A stretch of 64,000 bases of DNA from Serratia quinivorans (GCF_946227985.1 NZ_CAMKGL010000002.1:519266-583265), one strand, 5' to 3'; positions 22,170 through 31,175 are shown, counted from the first letter of the stretch. Numbers and translations are program-made. The notes: generated by a model from the letters alone, not told the origin.

Positions 22170-22243
22170 TCGTTGAGAATACCGCCCGCGCGCTGCTGCG
22201 GGCGGTATTGCCGTACCGGTGAACAACGTTGTTAAGGAGGAAT

Positions 22244-23560
22244 ATGGTGTGTTCCCACGAGAATCACGAGCAGCACGGCCATGCAACGCACGCCAAACAG
22301 CAACAGGACAATCTGATGCTGTGCCCGCAGTGCGATATGCTGGTGGCATTGCCGCCGCTGGCATATGGTTCGAAAGCGGTATGCCCGCGATGCAAGACTA
22401 CCCTCAGTTCCCGCTGGGAGGAACCGCGCAAGCGGCCGATCGGCTACGCCCTCAGCGCCTTGTTTATGTTGCTGCTGGCGAATATTTTCCCGTTTATCAA
22501 TATGCGCGTTGCCGGCCTTGGTAACGAAATCAAGCTGATCCAAATCCCGCAGGTGATGGTGGCAGAAGACTATGCCAGCATGGCCACGCTGTTTATGGTG
22601 TTTGTTCAACTGATCCCGGCCTTTTGCATGGTGGCAATCATTGTACTGTGCGCCAAAGTACCTATCCCCACCGGTTTGAAAGAGTGGATGGCCAAAATGC
22701 TGTTCCAGTTTAAAACCTGGTGCATGGTGGAGATTTTCCTGGCCGGGGTACTGGTCAGCTTCGTGAAGCTGATGGCTTATGGTGATATCGGCGTCGGCAG
22801 CAGCTTTGTGCCGTACTGCCTGTTTTGCCTGCTACAGGTGCGCGCTTTCCAGTGTGTCGATCGCCGCTGGCTGTGGAATGACATTGAACCTGCACCGCGC
22901 CTTGATCGTCCTATGGAGGTCGGGCGTACCGGGCTGCGTCAGGGGCTGCGTTCCTGCCAGTGTTGTACTGCCATTTTACCGGCGGAACTGACCCAGTGTC
23001 CGCGTTGCCATTCCCGTGGCTATGTGCGTCGTCGGCACAGTCTGCAATGGACGTTGGCGCTGCTGCTTACCTCTATCTTGTTGTATATTCCAGCAAACCT
23101 GATGCCGATTATGGTTACCGAGGCATTGGGCAACAAGCTCACTTCTACTATCATGGCCGGGGTGATCCTGCTGTGGGGAGAAGGATCTTACCCAGTGGCG
23201 ATGGTGATCTTCATCGCCAGTATTATGGTGCCTTCGCTAAAAATGTTGGCGATTGGCTGGCTGTGTTGGGACGCTAATGCTACCGGCAAGGGACGGGCCG
23301 ATAGCGAGCGAATGCATCTGATTTATGAAGTGGTTGAATTTGTTGGCCGCTGGTCAATGATTGACGTGTTTGTGATTGCCGTGCTTTCGGCATTGGTACG
23401 GATGGGACAATTGATGAGCATTTATCCTGACATTGGCGCGCTGTTGTTCGCCATGGTGGTGATCCTCACTATGTTTGCAGCCATGACGTTTGATCCCCGG
23501 CTAACCTGGGATCGCGTAAACGAAACAATAAAAAAGGAGCCGCAAGGTGACGGAAAATAA
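22244..23560 (+). CDS. pqiA: Intermembrane transport protein PqiA
   Basis: Inner-membrane partner of the PqiB MCE tunnel for lipid transport between membranes; 438 aa from the ATG at 22244. It has two PqiA repeats, each starting with a rubredoxin-like zinc ribbon: CPQC and CPRC near the N-terminus, CQCC and CPRC around residues 233-255. About eight membrane helices follow. AAGGAGG ends 3 nt before the ATG, so the GTG at 22247 (giving MCSHENHEQ, closer to E. coli MCEHHH) may be the true start. A frame opening at 22229 precedes the ribosome-binding site. First gene of pqiABC. Confidence 0.93.
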   Translation: MVCSHENHEQHGHATHAKQQQDNLMLCPQCDMLVALPPLAYGSKAVCPRCKTTLSSRWEEPRKRPIGYALSALFMLLLANIFPFINMRVAGLGNEIKLIQIPQVMVAEDYASMATLFMVFVQLIPAFCMVAIIVLCAKVPIPTGLKEWMAKMLFQFKTWCMVEIFLAGVLVSFVKLMAYGDIGVGSSFVPYCLFCLLQVRAFQCVDRRWLWNDIEPAPRLDRPMEVGRTGLRQGLRSCQCCTAILPAELTQCPRCHSRGYVRRRHSLQWTLALLLTSILLYIPANLMPIMVTEALGNKLTSTIMAGVILLWGEGSYPVAMVIFIASIMVPSLKMLAIGWLCWDANATGKGRADSERMHLIYEVVEFVGRWSMIDVFVIAVLSALVRMGQLMSIYPDIGALLFAMVVILTMFAAMTFDPRLTWDRVNETIKKEPQGDGK

Positions 23561-25193
23561 TCATAGCGTCGCGGACGTCGAGAAGATCAAGCGCTGGTCA
23601 CCAGTGTGGATCATCCCGATTGTCACCGCACTGATCGGCGCCTGGATCCTGTTTTACCATTTCAGCCACCAGGGGCCGATGGTCACATTGGTCACTACCA
23701 CCGCAGAAGGGCTGGAAGCGGGTAAAACCAAAATCAAAAGCCGTAGCGTTGACGTCGGGGTCGTGGAAACGGTGACCCTGAGCGAAGACTTGAGCAAGGT
23801 GCTGGTCGAGGCGCGCCTGAACACCGGCATGGAGAAGCTGTTGCGTCAGGACTCAGCCTTCTGGGTAGTGAAGCCGCAGATTGGCCGTGGGGGCGTTTCC
23901 GGTTTGGGTACGCTGCTTTCCGGCGCCTATATAGAACTGCAGCCGGGCAACAAAGGCAAAGCAGGCAAGGGCGACTACAAACTGTTGGATGCACCGCCAC
24001 TGGCCTCTCCGGACGCTAAAGGGCTACGCATTGTGCTGGACAGTGAAAAGTCCGGCCAGTTGAATGCCGGCGATCCGGTGCTGTTCCGCGGTTACCGCGT
24101 CGGTTCGGTGGAAACCAGCTATTTTGATCCCAAGATGCGTGCGATGCGTTATCAGTTGTTTATCTCGGCGCCTTACGACCAGCTAGTGACCAGCAACATT
24201 CGATTCTGGAAAGACAGCGGTGTGGCATTCGACATGTCGGCGCAGGGAATGCGGGTGGAAATGGGCTCGTTGGCGACCTTGTTCAGCGGCGGCGTCAGCT
24301 TTGACGTGCCGGACGGCTGGGATCGCGGTGAACTGGCGAAGCCAAAAGCGGAGTATCACCTGTTCGACAACCAGCGCAGCATTCAGGATTCGCTGTATAC
24401 CGTACACCAGGATTACCTGATGTTCTTCTCCGATTCTATTCGCGGTCTGCAGCCTGGTGCGCCGGTGGAATTCCGTGGTATCCGTCTGGGTACGGTATCG
24501 CAGGTACCTTTCTACAAAGAAGGTATGGCGCAGCGTTTGGACAATGACTACCGTATTCCGGTGCTGATCCGCATTGAACCCGATCGCTTCCAGAAGCAGT
24601 TGGGTGGCAACTTCGACTTTGAGAGTCATTTGAAAGATGCCGAATCACGTGGCATGCGTGCCTCTTTGAAATCTGCCAATTTGCTAACGGGTTCGCTGTA
24701 TATCGATCTGGATTTCTATCCGCATGAGAAGCCTTACAAAGGGCCACGTGAGTTGTTTGGTTATCGACTGATGCCAACCACCAGCGGTGGCCTGGCGCAG
24801 ATCCAGCAAAAACTGATGCAGACGCTGGATAAAATCAACTCAATGCCGCTGAATCCGATGATTAATGAAGCGACCAAAACCCTGGCGGAAAGTCAGAAAA
24901 CCATGCAGACGACGCAGAAAACCATGCAGTCGCTGAATGATATTATCGCCAGCAGAGAGATGAAGGCACTGCCACAGGATATGCAGAAAACCTTGCAGGA
25001 ACTGAACCGTAGCATGAAAGGGTTCCAGCCAGGCTCTCCGGCCTACAACAAGATGGTTGGCGATATGCAACGTCTTGATCAGGTGCTGCGTGAGCTGCAG
25101 CCGGTGCTGCGCACCCTGAACGAAAAGAGCAACGCGCTGGTATTTGAAGCCGCGGGCAGTAACGATCCTCAGCCGAAGAAGGCCAATAAATGA
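23547..25193 (+). CDS. pqiB: MCE tunnel protein PqiB
   Basis: Periplasm-spanning MCE protein, 548 aa (E. coli 546). It has a single N-terminal membrane helix (VWIIPIVTALIGAWILFYHF). Three MCE domains follow (about 40-140, 160-235, 285-390), with the MCE signature GLEAGKTKIKSRSVDVG in the first. The long C-terminal helical region forms the needle that reaches the outer membrane. It starts with GTG, 14 nt inside the pqiA end, with AGGAG just upstream: tight translational coupling. Confidence 0.95.
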   Translation: MTENNHSVADVEKIKRWSPVWIIPIVTALIGAWILFYHFSHQGPMVTLVTTTAEGLEAGKTKIKSRSVDVGVVETVTLSEDLSKVLVEARLNTGMEKLLRQDSAFWVVKPQIGRGGVSGLGTLLSGAYIELQPGNKGKAGKGDYKLLDAPPLASPDAKGLRIVLDSEKSGQLNAGDPVLFRGYRVGSVETSYFDPKMRAMRYQLFISAPYDQLVTSNIRFWKDSGVAFDMSAQGMRVEMGSLATLFSGGVSFDVPDGWDRGELAKPKAEYHLFDNQRSIQDSLYTVHQDYLMFFSDSIRGLQPGAPVEFRGIRLGTVSQVPFYKEGMAQRLDNDYRIPVLIRIEPDRFQKQLGGNFDFESHLKDAESRGMRASLKSANLLTGSLYIDLDFYPHEKPYKGPRELFGYRLMPTTSGGLAQIQQKLMQTLDKINSMPLNPMINEATKTLAESQKTMQTTQKTMQSLNDIIASREMKALPQDMQKTLQELNRSMKGFQPGSPAYNKMVGDMQRLDQVLRELQPVLRTLNEKSNALVFEAAGSNDPQPKKANK

Positions 25194-25747
25194 TGAAATG
25201 GATCCCGGTAGCCTTGGCGCTGTTACTCAGCGCCTGTAGCAGTACTCCACAGAAGACCTACTATCAATTGCCGGCGTTGGGCTCGCCGGCACAGGTCAGC
25301 GGTAGCGCGACGTCGCGTCAGCTTTGGCTGGAGCACGTTAGCGTGGCGGACTATCTGGCGCAGAGCGGCGTGGTTTACCAGACCAATGACGTGCAGTATG
25401 TGATTGCCCAGAACAACCTGTGGGCCAGCCCGCTGGATCAGCAGTTGCAGCAGACGCTGGTCACTAACCTGAGCAGCGCGCTGCCGGGTTGGGTGGTGTC
25501 CTCGCAGCCGATGAGCAGCGAGCAGGATGTGCTCAACGTTACCATCAGTGGTTTCCACGGCCGCTTTGACGGCAAGGCGATCATTCGCGGCGAGTGGGTG
25601 CTGAACCATCAGGGCAATCTGACCAAACGTCCATTCAACCTGGAGCTTAAACAGGGTGAAGACGGCTACGATGCGTTGGTGCGGACATTGGCTCAGGGCT
25701 GGCAACAAGAAGCTCAGGATATTGCTGCGCAAGCCGGTCGTTTTTAG
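25190..25747 (+). CDS. pqiC: Outer-membrane lipoprotein PqiC
   Basis: Lipoprotein that docks the PqiB needle to the outer membrane; 185 aa. The lipobox LLSAC puts the lipidated cysteine at C16, and S17 favours outer-membrane sorting. The fold is the ABC-transport auxiliary type (YYQLPALGSP). It overlaps pqiB by 4 nt (ATGA), and a strong terminator follows. Confidence 0.93.
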   Translation: MMKWIPVALALLLSACSSTPQKTYYQLPALGSPAQVSGSATSRQLWLEHVSVADYLAQSGVVYQTNDVQYVIAQNNLWASPLDQQLQQTLVTNLSSALPGWVVSSQPMSSEQDVLNVTISGFHGRFDGKAIIRGEWVLNHQGNLTKRPFNLELKQGEDGYDALVRTLAQGWQQEAQDIAAQAGRF

Positions 25748-25771
25748 AAATAATTTGTACTAAATCGGTCT

Positions 25772-25820
25772 AACCCCTTGCGGCGAGAGATATTGGAATT
25801 TCTCGTCGCAAGGGGTTTTT
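25772..25820 (+). terminator. Terminator of pqiABC
   Basis: Long stem (AACCCCTTGCG / CGCAAGGGGTT, extended inward by a G-T pair and CGAGA/TCTCG) followed by a seven-T run. It is one of the strongest in the window. Confidence 0.9.
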
Positions 25821-26018
25821 TATTTATTTCAATAAGTTAGCTTCTTCTCTATCTATCAGCCACTTAGCAAATTCTGCGTGCGTAGCTCACAAATATGACA
25901 TTGGCGTGAATTTTGCGCATTGATCTTCGCTCCATTTAGCGCTATTGCTTAAACGTGGCTGCACAAAAAGCAGCCATTGTTTTCTTTCCACCAGACCAAA
26001 AAATGAGGGAAACGAGGC

Positions 26019-26189
26019 ATGAAGAGACAGAAACGCGATCGTCTGGAAAGGGCGCATTCGAGAGGTTATCAGGCAGGTATTTTAGGGCGTACCAGGGAAC
26101 ATTGTCCCTATCAATCATCAGTGGACGCCCGGTCTCAGTGGTTGGGAGGTTGGCGAGAAGCCATGGAAGTCAGGGCTGTGACCGCTTAA
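26019..26189 (+). CDS. rmf: Ribosome modulation factor
   Basis: Small basic protein of 56 aa that dimerises 70S ribosomes into inactive 100S particles in stationary phase. The product MKRQKRDRLERAH...RSQWLGGWREAM is unmistakable against E. coli RMF (55 aa). GAGG precedes the ATG closely. It is monocistronic with its own terminator. The 271 bp upstream of it (25748-26018) contain the pqi terminator and the rmf promoter region, where no box was clear. Confidence 0.97.
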   Translation: MKRQKRDRLERAHSRGYQAGILGRTREHCPYQSSVDARSQWLGGWREAMEVRAVTA

Positions 26190-26214
26190 GCGGCTCCCTG
26201 TCAAATAAAGGAAC

Positions 26215-26240
26215 AACCTCCGCCCAGCGCGGAGGTTTTT
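26215..26240. terminator. Terminator between rmf and the ketoacyl synthase gene
   Basis: Stem AACCTCCGC / GCGGAGGTT with a 5-nt loop and a T-run on the plus strand. It lies 25 bp past rmf and 14 bp from the end of the converging gene. Confidence 0.85.
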
Positions 26241-26253
26241 GTTTCAGGCAATA

Positions 26254-27528
26254 TTACCCCTGCCAGCGTTTCAGCAAAATACTCGCATTCACACCACCAA
26301 AACCAAAGCCGTTTGACAGTGCATAGCTTATGGACATGGGTTGCGCTTTGTTCGCAACCAGGTGCAGCCCCTCGGCTGCCGGATCCGGACTTTCCAAATT
26401 CAGCGTGGCCGGTGCAATCTGATCGCGCAGCGCCAGTGCAGTAAAGATGGTTTCCAGCCCGCCAGCGGCACCGAGCAGATGACCGGTTGCTGATTTGGTT
26501 GAGGTGACCGCTACGCTGCCATGAGTACCGAACAGATGTTTGATGGCATTAATCTCTCCCAAATCACCCACCGGTGTGGATGTCGCATGCGCGTTCAGGT
26601 GTTGAACCTGCTCTGGCGCTACGCCAGCCTGTTTGAGGGCAATTTTCATGGCACGATAGGCACCGTCACCATCCTCGGCGCCAGAGGTCATATGGTAGGC
26701 ATCTGCGCTGGTGCCGTAACCGACAATTTCAGCCAGCGGTGTTGCACCACGGGCCAGTGCATGCTCCAGTGTCTCAATCACCAGCATGCCGGCACCTTCA
26801 CCCATAACAAAACCGTTGCGTGCGCTGTCAAAAGGTCGTGAGGCTGTTGCAGCGGCGTCTGCAGGCGTTGTGGACATGGCTCGCGCTGCCGCAAATCCCC
26901 CCAGACTGACGGTGTCGATAGCCGCTTCCGTACCGCCACACAGTGCGATATCCGCTTCATCGTTACGAATCATGCGCACGGCATCGCCAATGGCTTGTAC
27001 CCCTGCGGCACAGGCCGTCACGGGGGCGCCAATCGGGCCCTTGAACTGATGCTTAATCGATACATGACCGGCGGCCAGATTAACCAGGAACGAAGGGATG
27101 GTGAAAGGTGACAGGCGTTTGGCACCGCGGCTGTCGGTGGTGCGTACCGCCTGGGCGATAGCCGGGAAACCGCCAATGCCGGAAGCGATCACGGTTGCGG
27201 TGCGTTCCTGCTTATTTTCGGTGTCTGCTACCCAGCCTGCCTGGCGGATAGCCTCATCGGCCGCTGCCATAGCGAGCAGAATAAAGCGGTCCATTTTCTT
27301 CTGGTCCTTTGGCGCAACCGAAAGGTCGGGATCGAAGCCCGCTTCGGGATCCTGCTCCAAAGTGGGTACCTGACCCCCGATTTTCACCTGCAGGTCGGCG
27401 ACGATCTCTTCTGGCAGCGGACGAATGCCGGACTGGCCGTTCAGCAGACGCTGCCAGATAGCCTCTACGCCGCATCCCAGTGGCGAAACGGCGCCCATGC
27501 CGGTAATGACTATACGACGAGTGTTCAT
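26254..27528 (-). CDS. FabF-like 3-oxoacyl-ACP synthase (extra copy)
   Basis: Condensing enzyme of 424 aa, slightly longer than FabF (413). The catalytic set is complete: C173 in VTACAAG, H314 in NAHATST, K345 and H350 in TSTKSATGHLLGAAGG. The C-terminal glycine-rich GFGFGGVNAS is typical of KAS II. It elongates acyl-ACP with malonyl-ACP; chain-length preference cannot be read from the sequence. It lies between rmf and fabA, where E. coli has no gene. Its ATG overlaps the stop of an HxlR-type regulator by 4 nt, so the two are co-translated. The normal fabF is expected in the fabHDG-acpP cluster elsewhere, so this looks like an accessory enzyme. Confidence 0.88.
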   Translation of the reverse strand: MNTRRIVITGMGAVSPLGCGVEAIWQRLLNGQSGIRPLPEEIVADLQVKIGGQVPTLEQDPEAGFDPDLSVAPKDQKKMDRFILLAMAAADEAIRQAGWVADTENKQERTATVIASGIGGFPAIAQAVRTTDSRGAKRLSPFTIPSFLVNLAAGHVSIKHQFKGPIGAPVTACAAGVQAIGDAVRMIRNDEADIALCGGTEAAIDTVSLGGFAAARAMSTTPADAAATASRPFDSARNGFVMGEGAGMLVIETLEHALARGATPLAEIVGYGTSADAYHMTSGAEDGDGAYRAMKIALKQAGVAPEQVQHLNAHATSTPVGDLGEINAIKHLFGTHGSVAVTSTKSATGHLLGAAGGLETIFTALALRDQIAPATLNLESPDPAAEGLHLVANKAQPMSISYALSNGFGFGGVNASILLKRWQG

Positions 27529-28052
27529 AGTGACTCCTTGGATGGTTCAGGGGGGAATGCAGAAAGGTTCTGCAGCATCAGGGCTGCGCGTTGACGTATG
27601 CCATCGGTCGCTGTCGGCCCTGGCGCTAAAGTAATATTATGCAGCGCAATTGGCTGCTGAGTAATGCTGTCGATCAACTGCACGCGTATAGGTTGCCCGG
27701 TACGACGATCGACCAGTTCGGCACTGATGCCGTCATCGGCCAGGTGAGTATTCCCCCAGTGAAACAGGGCTGCAAGCACCGGGAAAAAATCTTTGCCGCG
27801 CTCAGTGAGCAAGTACTGGTAGCGTGCCGGTCGTGTTTGATAGCGCTGTTTATGCAGGATGCCGCTTTCCACCAGATACTTCAGGCGACGGGTCAATATG
27901 GTGGGCGAAAGCCCAAGGCTCTGTTGGAACTCATCAAATCTGGATAAACCATGAAACGCATCGCGAAGTATCAGGATGCTCCACCATTCTCCGACGCGGT
28001 CCAGTGAACGAGCTACCGGGCATGGCATGTTATCAAAACGAGTTTTTTGCAT
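27525..28052 (-). CDS. HxlR-family transcriptional regulator
   Basis: Winged-helix DNA-binding protein, 175 aa, with the HxlR/DUF24 domain in about residues 5-105 (ARSLDRVGEWWSILILRDAF ... LSPTILTRRLKYLVESGIL). C11 in NMPCPVA occupies the position of the N-terminal redox-sensing cysteine known in YodB/HypR-type members. A C-terminal extension of about 65 aa (LVDRRTGQPIRVQLIDS...) is longer than in minimal family members. AGGAGG lies 7 nt before ATG. A perfect palindrome sits 17 nt upstream. It probably controls its own operon with the ketoacyl synthase; the inducer is unknown. Confidence 0.88.
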   Translation of the reverse strand: MQKTRFDNMPCPVARSLDRVGEWWSILILRDAFHGLSRFDEFQQSLGLSPTILTRRLKYLVESGILHKQRYQTRPARYQYLLTERGKDFFPVLAALFHWGNTHLADDGISAELVDRRTGQPIRVQLIDSITQQPIALHNITLAPGPTATDGIRQRAALMLQNLSAFPPEPSKESL

Positions 28053-28068
28053 GGCATACCTCCTGGTT

Positions 28069-28085
28069 ACTACAATTATTGTAGT
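28069..28085 (-). promoter_or_regulatory. Palindromic operator of the HxlR/ketoacyl-synthase operon
   Basis: Perfect 8+1+8 palindrome ACTACAAT-T-ATTGTAGT, embedded in a direct repeat GTTAC (28066-28070 and 28084-28088). It lies 17-33 bp before the regulator ATG and contains TACAAT, a plausible -10 on the minus strand. Its size and AT-rich TACxAxxxTxGTA form resemble known HxlR/YodB-type sites. Confidence 0.65.
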
Positions 28086-28137
28086 TACTGTTTAGCCGCT
28101 ATGGACGCAACGATTAAAAGATTACTAAGGAAAATAA

Positions 28138-28160
28138 ACGGCGGCCGGGAAGGCCGCCGT
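28138..28160 (-). terminator. Terminator of fabA
   Basis: 9-bp perfect stem ACGGCGGCC / GGCCGCCGT followed on the minus strand by a T-rich stretch. It lies 8 bp past the fabA stop and isolates fabA from the HxlR operon. Confidence 0.8.
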
Positions 28161-28168
28161 CATTGCGG

Positions 28169-28687
28169 TTAGAACGCCGCAGTGTCCTTGAACAGGCCCA
28201 CTTTCAGATCGCTGGCAGTGTAAATGACCTGACCGTCGACCAGGACTTCACCATCAGCCACACCCATAATCAGTTTACGGATGATCACACGCTTGAAGTT
28301 AATACGGTAGGTGACTTTCTTCGCGGTTGGCAGAACCTGGCCGGTGAATTTAACTTCACCCACGCCCAGAGCGCGACCTTTACCTTCGCCACCCAACCAG
28401 CCGAGGTAGAAACCAACCAACTGCCACATGGCATCCAGACCCAGGCAGCCTGGCATCACCGGATCGCCGATAAAGTGGCAACCAAAGAACCATAGGTCCG
28501 GATTAATATCCAGTTCCGCTTCCACATAACCCTTGTTGTAGGTACCGCCGTCTTCGGTCATTTTGACCACGCGGTCCATCATCAACATGTTACCTGCCGG
28601 CAACGGTGGGCCACCAGCGCCAAACAGCTCGCCACGGCCGGATGCTTCGAGGTCTTCTTTCGTATAGGAGTCGCGTTTTTCTACCAT
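28169..28687 (-). CDS. fabA: 3-hydroxydecanoyl-ACP dehydratase/isomerase
   Basis: Dehydrates 3-hydroxydecanoyl-ACP and isomerises trans-2 to cis-3-decenoyl-ACP, the entry point to unsaturated fatty acids; 172 aa as in E. coli. Active-site H71 lies in [14 protein letters not shown] and D85 in CLGLDAMW (counted with Met). It is a hot-dog-fold dimer in the cytoplasm. FabR- and FadR-type sites lie immediately upstream, overlapping the end of lonH. Confidence 0.97.
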   Translation of the reverse strand: MVEKRDSYTKEDLEASGRGELFGAGGPPLPAGNMLMMDRVVKMTEDGGTYNKGYVEAELDINPDLWFFGCHFIGDPVMPGCLGLDAMWQLVGFYLGWLGGEGKGRALGVGEVKFTGQVLPTAKKVTYRINFKRVIIRKLIMGVADGEVLVDGQVIYTASDLKVGLFKDTAAF

Positions 28688-28725
28688 GTTCTCAGTAAAC
28701 CTTATTTTAATGAAGGGCGCAGATT

Positions 28726-28743
28726 AGCTTACACGTGTACGCT
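28726..28743 (-). promoter_or_regulatory. FabR-type operator of fabA
   Basis: Reads AGCGTACACGTGTAAGCT on the minus strand, 39-56 bp before fabA. It matches the FabR palindrome AGCGTACACGTGTACGCT at 17 of 18 positions. It predicts repression that tracks the unsaturated/saturated acyl pool. Confidence 0.8.
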
Positions 28744-28759
28744 GAACAAGTCCGATCAG
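28742..28759 (-). promoter_or_regulatory. Candidate FadR activator site of fabA
   Basis: CTGATCGGACTTGTTCAG on the minus strand abuts the FabR site and resembles the FadR activator site described upstream of E. coli fabA. It runs into the last codon and stop of lonH. Confidence 0.55.
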
Positions 28760-30528
28760 CCGTGGTTGAACCAGTTGAGCCAACGAAGCGGCCATGGCCA
28801 GCGCCGGCGTTCCTGCGGATTCACCTGTGCTATCCGTTCCTGAATGGCCGCTAACAAGTTCGGTTGCTGTTCATCAGAGTAGGGGTAACCAGTGAGTAAT
28901 GGCAAGGCTTCCGCAGCGCTGTTGACGGCCCACAGATGGAACTGCCCTTCGCGCACCGCATCAACCACGTCCTGATGCAGACACAGGTGGCGCACATTGG
29001 TGGCGGGCAGGATAATACCCTGTTTGCCGGTCAAACCACGACGTTGGCAAACTTCAAAAAAGCCTTCGATTTTTTCGTTAACGCCGCCAATCGGCTGCAC
29101 ATTACCGAATTGGTCGACAGAACCCGTTACCGCAATTTGCTGGGTAATTGGCTGCAGCGACAGTGCGCTGATGAGCGCGCACAGCTCAGCCAATGAGGCG
29201 CTGTCACCGTCCACTTCGCCATAAGATTGTTCAAACACGATCGAAGCAGAGAAGGGCAGCGGTTGGTCCAGCTCCAGTTCGGAAATCAGGAACGCCTGCA
29301 TAATCATCATGCCCTTGGCATGCAGATTACCGCCAAGCTCGGCCTTGCGCTCAACGTCGGTGAATTCGCCATCCCCAAGATGCACGACACAGCTGATACG
29401 GGAGGGTTCGCCGAAGCTGCGCGGATGGCCAGGGTATTCCAACACCGACAAACCGTTGATCTGACCGACGACTTCGCCTTCGGTTTCAATCAGGATTTGG
29501 CCCAGTTCAATTTCATCCTGCATCCGTTCGGCAAGATAACTTTCACGCCACTCGCGTGCGTTCAGCGCGGCTTCAAATGCTTTGGCAGTGATGCTTTCTT
29601 CTTCGACGTACAGTGCGGCTTCGGAAAGTTGTTGGCCGAGCCACAGTGGGGACAGTGGCAGGTTGCCCTGATCACCACTGTGACGTACTGCCTGTATCAT
29701 CAGCGGGTACCAGGCATCGGCTGCCAGCGGCGGCAGTTGCTGCTCTTCGATGAGGCTATTGACGTAGCCACACCATTGCACCATGTCATCGATTTCGGTG
29801 AGTTGCAGGTCTTCTTCGTATTCACCGTAGACTGACTGCTCACTCAGCTCCGGTTCAATATCATGGAAATCGGCAAGGCCATGACGGTCACCCACGACGA
29901 TCAGTCGCAATTCCAGCGGCATGGCTGGAATGGTGATCGGCAATGGGCGTGTCTCATCCGGGGAAACCCAGTGGAACTGACGTTGGGTAATCATCTGCTT
30001 CAAACGCAGCCACAGCAGTGGCTGAGCCAGCAGAGAACGCGCAGACAGGATCAGTACACCACCGTTGGCCTCATGCACCAGGCCGGGCTGCAGGTTGATT
30101 TCACCATTGTGGATCCGGACGCAACCAAACAGCTGTTCAGGTTCAACCCACTCTTGAAACACGCAGGCACCACCGGCGGCAAAGGGTTCATCACCTTGGC
30201 TGGCGGGTTCTACGCTGACCTTGCTGCCCTGGATCACATAGTGACTGCCCTTGAACGCAGTGTTCTGCGGCTGCAGTTGTTCAACTGCTTGGGCGATCAG
30301 CGCCAGATACTCACGCGTTTCTTGCGCTTTCAACAACATGAAACGCGGTGGCGACTGTGGATGGCAAAACAGCGTCAGTGCGTTTTCCAGCCGAGGCTGA
30401 ATAGAGGCAAAGGACACGGGGGCCAACTGCGCGGCGGTATCAAATATCGCTTGATAAGGCGTAACGTCCGGCAACAGTGATTGCCATTCAAGTCGGTTAT
30501 TGGTCAAAGTGTTAGATGCAATCGTCAA
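28756..30528 (-). CDS. lonH: Lon-like protease LonH (YcbZ)
   Basis: Substrate-selective Lon-type protease related to Lon, 590 aa (E. coli YcbZ 586), without a complete AAA+ ATPase. The proteolytic Ser-Lys dyad is S443 in VDGDSAS and K486 in GVNEKIEG; the 43-residue spacing equals that of E. coli Lon (S679-K722). The N-terminal two-thirds is the YcbZ-specific region. It is upstream of and codirectional with fabA, divergent from matP. Confidence 0.92.
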   Translation of the reverse strand: MTIASNTLTNNRLEWQSLLPDVTPYQAIFDTAAQLAPVSFASIQPRLENALTLFCHPQSPPRFMLLKAQETREYLALIAQAVEQLQPQNTAFKGSHYVIQGSKVSVEPASQGDEPFAAGGACVFQEWVEPEQLFGCVRIHNGEINLQPGLVHEANGGVLILSARSLLAQPLLWLRLKQMITQRQFHWVSPDETRPLPITIPAMPLELRLIVVGDRHGLADFHDIEPELSEQSVYGEYEEDLQLTEIDDMVQWCGYVNSLIEEQQLPPLAADAWYPLMIQAVRHSGDQGNLPLSPLWLGQQLSEAALYVEEESITAKAFEAALNAREWRESYLAERMQDEIELGQILIETEGEVVGQINGLSVLEYPGHPRSFGEPSRISCVVHLGDGEFTDVERKAELGGNLHAKGMMIMQAFLISELELDQPLPFSASIVFEQSYGEVDGDSASLAELCALISALSLQPITQQIAVTGSVDQFGNVQPIGGVNEKIEGFFEVCQRRGLTGKQGIILPATNVRHLCLHQDVVDAVREGQFHLWAVNSAAEALPLLTGYPYSDEQQPNLLAAIQERIAQVNPQERRRWPWPLRWLNWFNHG

Positions 30529-30716
30529 AAAGGGAAAGGGCGATTATACAAGAATAACGGCAGCTTGATAGATGCAGAGTCACAGTTGATGTCAGGGAGT
30601 TTGACATCGAGCGATGACTGTGCAAAAAACAGTCTAAAACGAGGTGTAATTGCCGGGGAAATTCGGCGTAAAGCTGTTATGCTTAATAAAGTTACGCGGT
30701 CACTGAAGAGCTCACG

Positions 30717-31175
30717 ATGAAATATCAGCAACTGGAAAATCTGGAGAGCGGTTGGAAATGGAAGTACCTGGTGAAAAAGCACCGGGAAGGGGAAGCTATT
30801 ACCCGCCACATTGAAAACAGCGTTGCTCAGGAAGCCATTGACGAGCTGCTGAAGCTGGAAAATGAGCCGGTAAAAGTGCTGACGTGGATTGGTCACCATA
30901 TGAATCCGGAACTGGATAACCGGATGAAGCAAACTATCCGCGCACGGCGTAAACGTCATTTTAACGCAGAACACCAGCATACGCGTAAAAAATCTATCGA
31001 TTTGGAATTTCTGGTTTGGCAGCGTTTGGCCGCGCTTGCCCGTCGCCGTGGGGTGACTCTATCAGAAACAGTGGTGCAGTTGATCGAAGACGCGGAACGT
31101 AAAGAGAAGTACGCCAGCCAGATGTCATCATTGAAGCAGGATTTAAAAGCTATTCTCGGTAAAGACAAAGAGTAA
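30717..31175 (+). CDS. matP: Macrodomain Ter protein MatP
   Basis: DNA-binding organiser of the terminus macrodomain that binds matS sites and bridges them to the division machinery through ZapB; 152 aa (E. coli 150). It has an N-terminal four-helix bundle, then the basic segment [20 protein letters not shown], the ribbon-helix-helix ([20 protein letters not shown]) and a C-terminal coiled coil. It is divergent from lonH, with a 188-bp gap carrying the promoters. Confidence 0.95.
   Translation: MKYQQLENLESGWKWKYLVKKHREGEAITRHIENSVAQEAIDELLKLENEPVKVLTWIGHHMNPELDNRMKQTIRARRKRHFNAEHQHTRKKSIDLEFLVWQRLAALARRRGVTLSETVVQLIEDAERKEKYASQMSSLKQDLKAILGKDKE

Noticed and set aside
30481-30720. 79-codon open frame upstream of matP
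   Set aside because: It overlaps the lonH start and the matP promoter region, lacks a ribosome-binding site and has no protein-like pattern.
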